DNA from: Flabesymbios commensalis
Taxonomy: Eukaryota; Annelida; Polychaeta; Terebellida; Flabelligeridae
Assembly: GCA_964017125.1 (NCBI GenBank)
Contig: OZ024915.1
Span: forward strand, 18,815,174-18,879,173
Length of the DNA stretch: 64,000 nucleotides
Direction of reading: 5' to 3'
Both the position numbers and the translations under genes were made by a program. Positions within the stretch are counted from its first letter, which is position 1; the number at the start of each line of letters is the position of its first letter. This document shows positions 45,119 to 58,073 of this stretch, piece by piece. Below the pieces are notes generated by a model. The model searched no databases and had not been told where the DNA came from. It saw nothing but the letters and a program-made list of their open reading frames with translations.

Positions 45119-45560
45119 TCAAAAAATTATCTGTTGATCTACCTGTTGAGCTGGATGGGGAGCATGTGGTAATTCTGGTGGTCCCACATCTGGTGACACG
45201 GTCTTTACGTTGACTTCAGGTGGCATGGCTGTCAGCTCATGACGTCTAACCTGTTCTCCACAAGTTGAATAGTCATAACTTGGATCGCCGTCGCGTTTAA
45301 GGCCAGATTGGCTGGCACCTCGACATTTACGCTTCTTGTACACACACCAGGACACCATTAAATTACCACCACAAGTAGAAATGCTGCCACAGCCACTGCT
45401 ATGATGATCTTCAATGTTGTGTTACTAGGGCTATCCGGCGATTCTAAATCATAGTCAAATTTATCATTCACAATTACGTTCAGGTAGTCTACCATGAATT
45501 CAGGGTTTCCTGGAGGCACTTTTAAGAAGGGGGATGGGAGGGGGAGTCTCCCCCATTCAA
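45119..45560 (-). pseudogene. Transmembrane-receptor-like exon with a frameshift
   Basis: Read on the minus strand from a possible acceptor (CTTAAAAGTGCCTCCAG) near 45513. An acidic extracellular stretch (NPEFMVDYLNVIVNDKFDYD) is followed by NTTLK and a strongly hydrophobic run, IIIAVAVAAFLLVVV. The frame then stops, and the adjoining frame carries on at once with MVSWCVYKKRKCRG, a natural membrane exit and basic stop-transfer signal. About 65 residues of cytosolic tail follow, with YDYSTC and several Pro-rich pieces, to a stop at 45119. The two frames together describe one single-pass membrane protein end, so one indel (mutation or sequence error) is the simplest reading. Protein family not recognised. 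The upstream open frame toward 45639 is Gly/Pro-rich low complexity and doubtful. Confidence 0.5.
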
Positions 45561-45584
45561 TCGAAATTGGCGACCCCCTCCCCC

Positions 45585-45660
45585 CCAAAAAAGGAAATTG
45601 CTCGCGCCGCTTGCACATCAACTCCTCCCCCCCCCCCAATCACTCTCAATCCCCCCAAAA
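45585..45660. repeat. C-rich low-complexity tract
   Basis: Runs of 6-9 C (CCCCTCCCCCCC; CTCCCCCCCCCCC). Confidence 0.8.
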
Positions 45661-45929
45661 AACACAGAATCCTTCAGGAAACCATGGTTGAAATATTTTT
45701 GTGTCGTGTAGGCTATAGACCTACATCTATTGATAAGCACACCATTTTAGAATCCGAAAGAAAACGAATTAAAAAACACGTACAGATTAAAAATATCACA
45801 ATTTAATGTCATTTTGCTTTGTAGAGGACCATTAGCATCGTTTTGTTAAACCGCGACTTACGACTCATTTCGTAGCATCGGGCCACATAAAGGCCCTATA
45901 TATTATATATGCGCTGCAATAAGAAAACA

Positions 45930-45985
45930 GCGAGCTACATGAACACATTACACCAGCATTGGGCCAACTTTTCATCATGCTGGGA
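45930..45985. repeat. P palindromic repeat fragment
   Basis: ACACATTACACCAGCATTGG, then GCCAACTTTTCATCATGCTGGG. Confidence 0.4.
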
Positions 45986-46149
45986 TAATATGGAATTCTA
46001 GTACTCACTTGTTGTGAGATTTATTGCAGATCAGCAGGGCAGGATATCTTCAGAACATGCATGGTTGTTGTCAAATGTGGACCACACACAAGGAGCAGTG
46101 CTCAAACATTCTCTGTAAAACAAGAGCATTTCCATTATACTACATGCCT

Positions 46150-46475
46150 TAATTCAGCGTGCGAACTAAATTATTAATCACATTTTCACATAAAATAATT
46201 CAACATGAAAATGTTAATTTTCCAACTCATGTTCATGGTCATCGGCTAGATCTGCTAATCACCAAACACATTTCTAATTCTATCAAATCAGTTTTTTCGG
46301 CAGTAGGTATCTCGGACCATCTTGCGGTCATATCAGAAATTGACTGTTGTAAGACGAAATGGAACAAAGAAAAAATATCGTCTCGAAAAATAAACAAAAC
46401 TGATTTTGAATCGTTTCATTCTCAGTTCGGATCTGATAAAGAAACCAGAGAGAGACCTCTCGATCAGTACTATTT
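46150..46475 (+). pseudogene. LINE endonuclease C-terminal fragment
   Basis: The translation contains the end of an apurinic-type LINE endonuclease: FPTHVHGHRLDLLIT followed after ~20 residues by VGISDHLAVISEID (catalytic SDH). The family usually has GHTLDL and SDHxAV at this spacing. Sequence after about 46470 is unrelated, so the piece was cut out of a longer element. It belongs to a CR1/L2-like LINE and is not demonstrably part of the element at 1-2465. Confidence 0.75.
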
Positions 46476-46682
46476 TTTTATTTATTGCACCTCCATATTT
46501 GGAGAAATAAAACCTACACATACAACATATTAGAACAGCATCATAATACAAATATACCAAAATGTAATATGTAAATGGCATAAGAAAATATCCTAAAATC
46601 TAGTAAGAAGTGTGACTAAAGTGTGTGGTCTGGAATGTCTAAGGCCATACCCAGTCAACAATTTGAGGTCACCATGACCTCA

Positions 46683-47710
46683 CATTTATCTCACGGTGAC
46701 ATCACAGTGGTGAGGTCACTGCTACATCAAATTGAAGCCTCACCATGATATCACGATGACATCACAGTGATGAGGTCACACAGCCCACACACTGCTATGT
46801 CACTGTGACATCACAGTGGTGAGGTCACTGCGACATCAAATTGAAGCCTCACCTGGATATCACAATGACATCACAGTGATGAGGTCACACAGCCCTCATA
46901 CTACTATGTCACTGTGACATCACAGTGATGAGGTCACTACGACATCAAATTGAAGCCTTACCTGGATATCACGATGACATCACGGTGATGAGGTCACACA
47001 GCCCACACACTGCTATGTCACTGTGACATCACAGTGGTGAGGTCACTGCGACATCAAATTGAAGCCTCACCTGGATATCACAATTACATCACAGTGATGA
47101 GGTCACACAGCCCTCATACTACTATGTCACTGTGACATCACAGTGGTGAGGTCACTGCGACATCAAATTGAAGCCTTACCTGGATATCACGATGACATCA
47201 CAGTGATGAGGTCACACATCCCTCACACTGCTATGTCACTGTGACAACACAGTGGTGAGGTCACTGCGACATCAAATTGAAGCCTCACCTGGATATCACG
47301 ATGACATCACAGTGATAAGATCACAAAGTTATCATACTGTGAGGTCACTGTGGTATCAAATTGAAGCCACACCTGGATATCACGATGACATCACAATGAT
47401 GAGCTAACAAAGTCCTCATGATGTGATTTCACTGTGATATCAAAGTGAAGCCTCACACAGATATCACGATGACATCACAGTGATGAGCTCACAAAGTTCT
47501 CATACTGTGAGGTCACTGTGGCATCAAATTGAAGCCTCACCTGGATATCACGATGACATCACAATGATGAACTCACACAGTCCTCATACTGAGAGGTCAC
47601 GGTGACATAACAGTATGAGCTCACACAGCCCACATACTGTGACATCACAGTGATGTAATCACATAACCCTCATACTGTGAAGTCACAGTGATGAGCCCAC
47701 ACAGCCCTTG
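46683..47710. repeat. 109 bp minisatellite array
   Basis: GAGGTCACTGCGACATCAAA followed by TTGAAGCCTCACCTGGATAT recurs at about 46712, 46821, 46930, 47039, 47148 and 47257, an exact 109-base spacing. After that come shorter, worn units to about 47710. Each unit contains the dyad CACTGTGACATCACAGTG and several TGACATCA/TGATGAGGTCAC motifs. No ORF. Confidence 0.93.
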
Positions 47711-48110
47711 TACTGTGAGAGCACAATAATATTTTAACTTATCTACTTTACCTATCAATTGTCCATAAAAAAATATTGCATCGAAAGCAAACAATCTACA
47801 TTTTATCAACATTATAACTCTTACCACAATAATCTGACCCACCTGTGAGTTTTTTTCACATGTATCAACCTTTTAAAAGCAGGACAATACTTAATAACAT
47901 TTCAATAATTTATTTTTCAAAGCGTTTACACAGCCTTCAATTGTCTTTTCTTGAGGTGAGTTCTGGAATTAGAAATATATTTCTCAATTTGTCGATTAAT
48001 CTTCACCTTGAACGTAGTATTGTGAATTTCGGATCCTCGCTTTACCTCCAGCTCGTTTTGTTTATGTCTGCAGCACTCTGAAAACAGATACACATATTTC
48101 ACTTTTAAAT
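47711..48110. other. No gene recognised
   Basis: AT-rich spacer. Confidence 0.5.
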
Positions 48111-48658
48111 TTAAAGGGACCCCTTGGGATGAGACATTTTCAATGTTGTCAATTTTGAAAATTTAATTTATATGAAGCTATATAGCCTACTGATCTCAAC
48201 TGAAAATACGAACAAGTCAAAAAAGAATTTTAAACCACTGAAAAAGAGTGAAATAGTTGTATTTCCAGGTCGTATATTACCATGTAAACAAAACAAGTCA
48301 GCAATATTCAGCACTTTAGATCACACATTCCCACGTCTCAGACGGTAAGATCAGAGCAGTCGCCGCTAATTGGTGTCTTGTAGTCAGGACACGGGAGGAC
48401 ACACCTGCAGCACTGATTGTCTACCCAACGCTGGGCCGATGCCATCAGCATGTGGTCCAATGCTGTGAGAACATTCAATCGTCCTTCAGGTTTACAAATA
48501 GTTTGCTTGGGTTACTTCTGGTTTCATAGAAATGTTGATTAAAAATATTTGTAAAAATATGAAAACTCTGAAAAAAATAAAAACATGATGCGTGGGATAC
48601 ACTACTTCAGTACGGAGCTAAAAACGAAAATTAATGTCATCTCAAGGGGCTGCTTTAA
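48111..48658 (-). mobile_element. 548 bp TTAA-flanked MITE, copy 2 (inverted)
   Basis: TTAA at 48111-48114 and 48655-48658; ends AGGGACCCCTTGGGATGA and TCATCTCAAGGGGCTGCT. Full-length match to the reverse complement of 18970-19517, including the embedded P-like middle (GCAGCACTGATTGTCTACCC). Confidence 0.88.
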
Positions 48659-50458
48659 CAAATGCAAACCTAATTGATACCCAAAGAAATTATTCTTCAC
48701 AAGTTAACGAGTCCACAAGATAGTTAGCTGCCTTTTTGGAAATTGGCTGACCATTGATTTAAGGGGAGGGGGGGGGGGTATTGTCTCGCATGCGTATTAT
48801 ATAGCGACACATGAAAATATAAGCAAAATGGTGCGAGTAACAAGTATTGTCAATAACAAAATGCCGCAGCGGATAGAAACCAAGCGGCGCTTTAATCATT
48901 CCCTAGTAGTCTATCAGTTTGTCTGAGTAATTGGCCAAGAAGCGTGTATTCTTGCATTACAGTTTAACCAATTCATGGGATATATTTTTCTTCGGGCAAC
49001 CAACAATTCTGACAAACAACCTAAAGTTGTGACTTTGCTGTTGGCAGGGTAGAGGGTACTTTGACGCTTATTTCGGACACTGATGTGGAACCATGAAGGA
49101 ACTGCATTCCAAATTAGTATCACTTATGCTTTTAGTAGTACCATACCTAGTTGGGTATGCACCAGCGAGAGTACAGTATTGATGATCTTAATGGTGTACC
49201 ATGTGAGAATGAAGTATTGGTGATCCTTCAACTATCATTTTTTGTTACATTTGTGAGAACTGTGTTACAATAATCGTCCAGTTTGCTAAGCCTACCATTA
49301 ACTTCCTGTTACAGCAATCATCCAAGGGAAGCTGCAGCCTCCTCATATCTGGCAAGATTCTTCGGGCGGATTGCTAGTGTCATACCCTGGTTTCTCCGCT
49401 CAACAGCGGTGCCAATGCAGCTCTCGCATCAGTGCTGGTGTTGGTGTATGCTGTGGTATCCTTGAATAACCGGCAATAGAGTGTTGGACATTAGGTCTCT
49501 CACATGGGTCGAATAGAGTTACCCTGGCTATTGTTACTCTGTGGTCTATCCGACCCAAGGATAGCGGAGCTGTGCAAAATGGCACGGAGTTTCAGCATTA
49601 AATTGCATAGCGAAACCCAAGTCTGAAAGAAGTGGGAAGTGTGAAGTCGGAAGTAGTCCGAGGGTCATTTTTTTACATTGCCTCAATAGCTAAGAAATCA
49701 ATTAAATCTATTCTTTTTACTATTGTTTCACCAATGTACGTCCTAAGCATAGTTGAAGGCGAGTTTATTTCACATTGTGAAAAAGCAATTCATAAGACCA
49801 TGATTCAATGTATTTGTTATGGTTTTACTCGCATATATTCTAGGTATTAGAACAACGTTACGTCCGTTACCTTGCACAGTGCTGTTGTGTCCTGAGAGGA
49901 GCACGCACACTACCACTTTGTTAATGTTTTATGCTATCTTTATTGGTGGAGAAAGGGTCGGTCCGAAAATGTATTCTATTATTTTTTGTGGAGTTTTCTA
50001 AAATAGATGAGGTACCAACCATATATTAGTAGGCCCCTAAAGATTCAAATCATTATTATTTTATGAGGTTGTATCCTTGATTATTTGATCCATATACGAC
50101 AGCACAGAACTAGATAGTATATTACATATAAATGCTAGCATAAACAAATCATTTTTGAAGAAGTTAAATAACTGATTAAATTTGAATAAAAGTGATACGT
50201 CCTTTACCAAGTACAACGTTGTTTAATACCAGTGTCATAAATTATATATTTGTCTTGCCCAAATAAAATTATATACCCGAGTTCCGGTTCTATTACGACA
50301 GCTTTTTAATTACAAATTGGTTGACACAATATTTCAGTAACTAAACTGAATTGGAAGAGCTGTTATACTATTTTTCTATGAATGTATACAAATAATGCAA
50401 ATACTTCAGCTTTCCTCACCATGAAACTATACCATCCACACAAATGACAAAAAACGAT
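48659..50458. other. No gene recognised
   Basis: Contains a G run at about 48765-48778 and a small stem at 49505-49557 (TGGGTCGAATAGA / TCTATCCGACCCA). The 60-72 codon ORFs have no support. Confidence 0.45.
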
Positions 50459-50463
50459 AATGT

Positions 50464-50907
50464 ATGGGAAGATGGGGTGCCTCTCGCGCCGAAGATACCT
50501 GTGAGTGACCGTTAGGGTCTCTAGTATGGGCTCGCAATGGCGGACGAGGGAAACTGCCCAACATTCTCCATTATAACACAAACTTCTTTTCCCTGTCGAA
50601 TCGACGGTTCCAAGTAAATCACAAAACTCTTCCTCCACTTGTCATGTTTATTCGTTAGACATCTGGCAACTACAACGTACAACCCCGCGCATGATACGTC
50701 CTACTTGACTCAGAGAGAGCTACCTATGGCACGTCCGTAGTCGCTGAGCGTAACATCTGAAGTGCGGGAAAAGTACCAAGACCGCATGGGCTCAGGCCCT
50801 GTGCGCCCGGCACCAAAGTACCGAAACGAGGCAGTCGTCCACAGATTCTCGCGTCCGGGAAGCCGGGGATAACTGCCACAATAACTTAACGAATTAAGGA
50901 TCCTACA
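50464..50907 (-). repeat. 3' LTR of Gypsy element 2
   Basis: On the minus strand begins TGTAGGATCC and ends CACCCCATCTTCCCAT. Confidence 0.88.
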
Positions 50908-53900
50908 TTACCCCCGGATTAGTGATAACGTAGGACCCAACTGACGTGTAGGAGACTGCTTCATGCAAGTAGCGGGGGTTGTAATAATATGTAACCTCTT
51001 ATAACTAAGCATAGTTTAAAAAATTATAGCGTGTGTGGTTACAGAGTGGGTGGTTGACGTCGCAGCATTATAAATGAAATTGTCCCATCCTCTTAACACC
51101 AACTGTCCTTTATGTATGTATTCATATGCTGCAAGCTGCGACCAACTGATTCATTTATTTAACATAAATATCTATTCGTATTTTAGCAATTAACTTGCTG
51201 AAAAATGTATGTACATTTTATATATTTTTACACAATGCTGCCAGGCCTGGCATATTCATTAACAATTTAAAAACATTATTAATACGGTGCATGCGGTTGG
51301 GCCCGCCATAGATGTCGTTAGGCGCCACTATGGCGTGAACCATCTGCACGAACCGGGCGGGAGTCTGGATTATTCGTCCGATTCTAGTTTTTCGCACTGT
51401 TTTGTCGGTCGAAATTTCGTCGCGATTAGCGATATTCGAACGATTGCTTTTGGTCGAGTCGATTACGGCATCAGCAGCACCCGGGGTTTTACCCGGTAGA
51501 TGTAAAGGTATGCGAGAATACGTTCGTAAACCACCGCCGTTCCCGTTAGCGCGGGATACGGCGGGGGCTCGCGAATGTGGCGCTATATAAGTATTGTCTC
51601 TGTTAGACAAGTTGACTTTAACATCTAGTTGCTTTGGGACTGTGGCCGATTTTTTACTGCTTCTGACTGCCGTCGACTTTTTCGTTTTAACACTTGTCCC
51701 GTTGGACGTCGGAGTGTCCGCACTACCAGGTCTAAGTGGACCCTGTGGATTCCTACTAGAGATCCTGGTAGCCTTTGAGCTCTGTGGTTTGTTTGGCGTT
51801 TTACGCTGTATGGTCGTACCTGTCGTAGGCTCGCACTCGAGATGTGCGGGTTTAACGCGATCTAAAGAGACCGTTTCAACCTTGCCTTTCACTAGGATTT
51901 TCATGACTCTGCCACTCCTCGCAACGACCTTATATGGTCCATCGTAAGGGGCGGTCAGAGGCGGCGCAATTGCGATTTGGCGCAAGAATACATGTGTGCA
52001 TGTAGCTATTTCCTTGAATTGGAAAATGTTGTGTTGTTGTGTGTCACGTGGCGGACATAGACGGAGACGCGACATGGCCACGCGTAGCTTGTCTGAATAG
52101 TTCTCTAAATCAGTGTTAGCGTCGACGGTGTACTGTTTTGTAAACCCTCCTGGGAGTCTAAGGGTTGTCCCGTATATCATCTCGGCAGCCGACCTGCCTA
52201 GTCTCTCTTTAACTGCGGAATGAACTCCTAAAAGTACAGCGGGTAACGTGATAGTCCACGGGTTCGGTGACTCGTGCTCCATAATGGCGGCTTTCACTTG
52301 AAACTGAGGTGATAACTCGTGGTACGATTCCGTATTATTCCCGAATTGATTACATAAACTATCCCACAATTTGGACTCGAATTGAGCGCCCCTATCAGTG
52401 GTGATAGTGGCTGGAGTACCATAACGTGCTACCCACCCGCTGAAGAAAGCATCGGCGACCGTTTCGGCTCTAATATCTAAAATAGGTATGGCTTCGGGCC
52501 AACGTGTAAAACGGTCAACGCAAGTCAGTAGATATCTAAAGCCATTAGCATAGGGTAAAGGTCCGACAAAATCTATGTGGACATGATCAAATCGCTCGGT
52601 AGGTTCAGTGAACTTTTCGTAAACTGGGGTGTTGTGACGTGAAACTTTGGCAGTCTGGCAACCCTTACAGGTACGACACCATCTAGCAATGTCGATATTC
52701 ATGCCATGCCAGAGAAATCGGGTATTAATCAAAGGATTGGTAGCTCTATGCGATGGGTGGCCTAAACCGTGTAAGTTTGAAAAAACTTTTCGGCGAAATT
52801 TCGCGGTAAGGTACGGCCGGTTGTGTCCCGTAGACACATCACACCAGATGAATAATTATCGAACGATTTGAGTATTTTGAAATTCATAGTGGATGTAGTC
52901 GAGTGTCTCAATCGCGTGAATTCCGCGTCTTTAGCTTGGTCAAGACTTAACTCCTTATAGTCTATCACTGGTCCATCATGTATCGCAGACACTGATGGTC
53001 GTGACAGCGCATCAGCGACGAAATTTGTCTCGCCTTTTACATATCCAATATCGGTGGTGAATTCAGCGATGAAAGCTAAATGACGTGTTTGTCGTAGGGA
53101 TGCGCGTTTAGTCACGGATGACATTACGAATGTCAACGGTTTATGATCAGTATTAACGAAGAAATTTCGTCCTTCTAAATTGTGTCTAAAGTGCTTAATT
53201 GTGGCGTATACCGCCAAAAGCTCACAATCGAACGCGCTGTAACGTGTCTCTGCTGGGTTCAGCTTCTTGCTGAAAAACGAAAGTGGCTGCCACATACCAT
53301 TTAAAAACTGCTGCAACACGCCACCGACGGCGACATCACTAGCGTCGCACGTGATGTTTATCTGAGCCGTAGAATCTGGGTGTACCAGAAGAGTAGCGTT
53401 TGCCAATATTTGTTTTGACTCAGAAAATGCTGACTCTGCATTTTTATTCCAGTTCAAATCGAAATTTGACTTCGGTGACAGTCTTGTATGTCCTTCGTTG
53501 GCAGCTGTCAGTAAATTATCGAGTGGTGTCAACTTCGCAGCGCAATGCGGTATGAAACGATGGTGATAATTTACCATTCCCAGATATTTACGCAGTGCTC
53601 GCTTTTATGATCTGGGATGGTTACCAGTAGGTCATCCAAATACACAAAAACAAAATCAAGTCCACGTGTAACGTGGTCTATGAAACGCTAAAACGTTTGA
53701 CCGCAATTTCGTAGACCAAACGGTGTTCTAGTGAAATTAAATAAGCCAAAAGGTGTAGTAACGGCAGTCTTATGTACATCGGACGGTTCCACCGGAATTT
53801 GGTAATAAGCTCTGCCCAAATCGATCTTTGAAAAAATCTTCGAGCCGGCTAAACGCTGCGTGAAATCTTGTATATGAGGAATCGGATAACGATCGGGTAC

Positions 53901-55849
53901 AGTCTGTGCGCTTAAACTACGGTAGTCCCCACATGGTCTCCAATCGCCGTTTTTCTTTGGCACCATGTGAAGCGCTCAGGACCACTCGCTGTCGCTAGGT
54001 TCAATGACCCCTAATTTTATCATCTCATCGAACTCGCGTTTTGCGGTAACAAGCTTATCGGGTGCTAATCGTCGTGGTCGTGCAAACACATTTTATGTGT
54101 TATACCGTGTTTACCGGTCTCACCCTTTGTCGTAGGGCGAGTCAGTTCCGGGAACTGGCCGAGGAGTTTGGTATACTCGTTCTGAACAGTGTCTACCCTG
54201 TTCAACGACAGTGGTTTAATCGATGACAGTGAAGCGGCAAAAGCTAGACCTGTTCTCATGTCCCGGAGACATCGGCTTCTCAAGTCTACGAGCAAATTAT
54301 AGTGGATTAAAAAATCAGCCCTGATTATGGGTTGCTGCACATCTGCTACTATAAACGTCCACGGATATTCGCGCTTTAAGCCGGCATCGACGACGCGTTT
54401 ACAGTTGCCGTAAGTATGTATAGTACTGTTATTTGCTGCCACCAGGGGGAGACTGTCAGCGTCCGAAATCCCGTTAGCGCAAGATTTCGGCAAAACACTG
54501 ACAGCTGCGCCCGTGTCAATCAAGTATTTGCATTTATGTCCTTCATCTGCGACATATAATAATTTAGAGTGTGATAACGCAATATTCGTTACTTCGCGCT
54601 GACCTAATGTGACATAGTACGAACAGGGTTCACTGCACAAGCGCGCCTTTTCACCATAAGTTTGGTGGTGGTAGCAAACCTGTGCAGTGGCTGTGTCGGT
54701 CGGTTGGGCGACATTATTTTGCGGCGTTTGCGGCGGCGGTGCGTGCGGACGATTATTTTGCTGTGCATTATTACATATATTTGGTTTGTTAACAAACTCA
54801 GTGGCCTGTACATTGGGAGTAAATGTAGGCGTAGGAGTATAATTATTGTAATTACCAGGTTGGTTATGAACAAAACCTGAGGCCTGTACATTGGAAGCGA
54901 ATGTAGGCGCAGGAGTATAATTGTTGTTTACACGTCCACGTCCTTTATTTCTTTTCCTCTCTGATGTAGTCACGGTTTCTAATTTTTTAATTCGCCTGGA
55001 CAAATCCTCAAGCAAACCAACTAGCTTAGTGGTTTCCTCTACCTTTATTTCCGCTACCCACGGCTTACTCTCTTCGACGTCCTCTTCAGCGGCCAGTGCC
55101 CGGTCGGCCAACACGGCCAAACTTTCTAGGGTGGCACTGTCTGGTTGAGTTACCAAATGAGCTCTGATTGAAGCGGGCATCTGCCGTATGAACGCTTGGC
55201 GTATGACTGCCTTCCCCACAACGGCTCGTGGTCCGGAGCCAGCCCCCTTTTGTAGACGCCGTAGGAAGCGTGAGGGAATGTCTGTACCCATTCTTTCACC
55301 TGAGATCACTTTATTAACCCTTTCGGGTGTGGTCAAACCGCGTCGCTCTATCAAAATCGCTTTCAGGCTTTCGTATTTATGAGATCTGGAAGGCTGAAGT
55401 AGCACGTCCCTCACATCTGATGCAACCTCGCCCGAAAGTGCAGCGCAGGTTAAGCTATACCTCTCGTCATCATCGTTGATCTGGTGAAGAGCAAACTGAG
55501 TCTCTATTTGGTTGAACCAGAGTTCGACATCCGTAGCATAGAACGTAGCGATTCTGAACTTGGGTAAGTTCGTTGAACGTCTCTGAGACTGCCTTCCGAG
55601 TGGAGAAGGGCTCTTTGAGGAATCGCTCCTAGAATGAGGACTCGTTCGTCTAGCTCGAGCAATTCGAGCAAAATCTGCTTTAAGGCGTTGATACTCTTCG
55701 TCTGCCTCTTGGAATCGAACCTCATTGTCCTCGCTGTCTTGATAATAGTGATATTTAGGTCGAGCACCCGCACTTTCTAGGGGCGTAGACATAAAGCCTT
55801 CACTATCGTGTTGCTTCGACATTATGAAATGTTGTTTTGAAATTATTTA

Positions 55850-58073
55850 ACTATTGAAGCATTTGAGATAGCTGGCCTATTGGCTCTGTGTCTATCTCAA
55901 ACGTGTTTAAAATGGTATGTCATATTCACACATACCAACTATTTTTTACGTGCGGTGCGCGGATTGGTTGTACGTTGCCGTCTAGACCAGATGAAAAAAT
56001 GTCTGTAATATGTTGAATCTTAGAAATGTAGACTGTAGAAAATGTTCATGCTATGTCGCATGTTGCGAGAAACAGGGTGTGCAGATATAGTTGAAAATGC
56101 GTCGCTGAGGTTGCGCCTAATTGCTGTGCACTAGTTCACAAACGTATATATTTATTTTAGTGAAAACTGTAGGTCTATATTTGACATAAAATGTTTTCAC
56201 TTATTCACACACATGCATAATGGTATAGTGAAAACTGTAGGTCGAAATTGTACATAAAAATGCCAGATACAATTATGACATGCTATGCTTAGCTAAGGTA
56301 ATAGTATATTGTAAATCGACCTGGGTGAAAAAAAAAAAATTTCACACAAGTCGAAAAACACATGCAAATATTGGCAATGTTTTGCGATAGCGCAACTGTC
56401 AAATCGAATACTTCTGTATTTATAAAAATTTAAAACTTCAGAAATAAACTATCGTGAGAAAATTTCGTTCTCAAACTGATAGACTAAATGTGACTGCGAA
56501 TAAAAACAGTTACATTTATTATTTTAGAAAAATATTTAAAACATGACTGACAGTAGTCTATGCGTTTTGATGATATAGTATATCATTTCGCTGAAAAATG
56601 ATTTCTGTGATGAACATTCCACGTTTTTTTTTTTATAATGGCACGTTCATCACCGAGTCATTCTTATAAACGTCTGAATCAATCGCTCCCTTCGATTCAT
56701 TGTTTGATGTATAAATCGGCTGTCGTCGTAGCGGTTGTGTTTATTTCGTCTGTGGTGGGTGTGTGTATGGTGTATTATCGGTTTTGCTAACATGTGCGGC
56801 AGACAGCATGTGGCTGCTTGTCTGTGTCAGCATGCGTGGAACGGTGTGTACATAGAAAAATGAGCAGCGGCCGCGTTTCGCCTCACATTAGCATATTCAT
56901 TACCTACTCCGTGCCCAAATAAGGCGCTAAAAGTAGGCTAGAGCAATTACAAACACGGATGGCGTTTCAACGTGAAAAAAAATCTCACACAATTAGTGCT
57001 ATAATTTCGTTTCCGAAATAGCTTATTTATATTTCCTCTCCTTCAACCGTTTTGAAAAAGAAAATTTATAAATAATCTATAAAATTTATTTAAAACTAGT
57101 CCGTGTATAGTTTTGAACACGTTAGCAATCAGCTCCACCAAATCAAAATGGCGGCCTAATTTATGCTAATGTGATGTGGCGACACAGGTCCACTATCCAA
57201 ATGCATGCTGGTTATGGCGGGACACGTGTTTGCCCACGGCGGGCGATCAGCTAATCAAGGGGAACCAGCGTCCAAAATGGCGCTCACCTACCAAATACAT
57301 TTACAATATTCAGCATTCTCTGAAATAACATATTAGAAATAGTAATAAAATATTGACCTACGGTCCTGGGAATATTTTTAACAGACCAGATAGGACCGTT
57401 TATGACATTCATTTAGGGAAACAATTTTATTTGGCCCTAATCCTAATAAAGGTTACCCGAGTCGAAGCGATATTTATAATTTCTTGTCGATTTTACTGAA
57501 AAATCGAAAAAAATGACGAGGCTTCGTCTTTGGACTTTAAAATCGAATCACCCTATTATGGCAATCAACGATAAAAATGAGTTTCCGAAAACACCCACTT
57601 CCTATTCGCCTACAGTGGCATTAATAGGATGAAAGCATTTAGCAAACTCTTACATTGAAAAAATGATAGACTAAGTCTATGAGAAAAATTTTCAGGATTT
57701 TTCTAGAGAAACCGACATGGTGGCCATCTTGAAAAAGCGCCAAACACGTGGGATTTCGTCCAAAAATAAGAAAATTACGCCGTTTTCGACGTAAAAAACG
57801 TGCTTCTCCTCTGATAACTCTTTCTGACTAATTTAAACTGGCATATTAAGAATGACCTACAGTTTTCACGTACCTGATGAAAAAAATGCTATTGATTTTT
57901 TTCAAAAAATCCCTTAAAATTTAATCAAAACTATCCTTGAAAACAGCAGTTTTCAATAGGCGTCTTGGTGAAAACACTGTTGCGTTGACTATCAGTCGTC
58001 AGGGGTCACCAGTGTGGGAAGATGGGGTGCCTCTCGCGCCGAAGATACCTGTGAATCACGTCGGGGTCACCAG
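55850..58073 (-). other. Unusually long leader of Gypsy element 2
   Basis: AT-rich 2.2 kb without ORF between 5' LTR and gag. It contains an inverted pair, TAGTGAAAACTGTAGGTC (near 56158 and again 56226) and GACCTACAGTTTTCAC (57852). These could be the ends of a separate insert of about 1.7 kb. Element 1 has only some 40 bases here. Confidence 0.6.

Noticed and set aside
46683-47710. CRISPR-like array
   Set aside because: Whole 109 bp units repeat without unique spacers, and the genome is animal.
49283-49585. Short ORFs on both strands and a possible SINE
   Set aside because: No tRNA-like A/B boxes or tail could be seen, and no second copy in the window.
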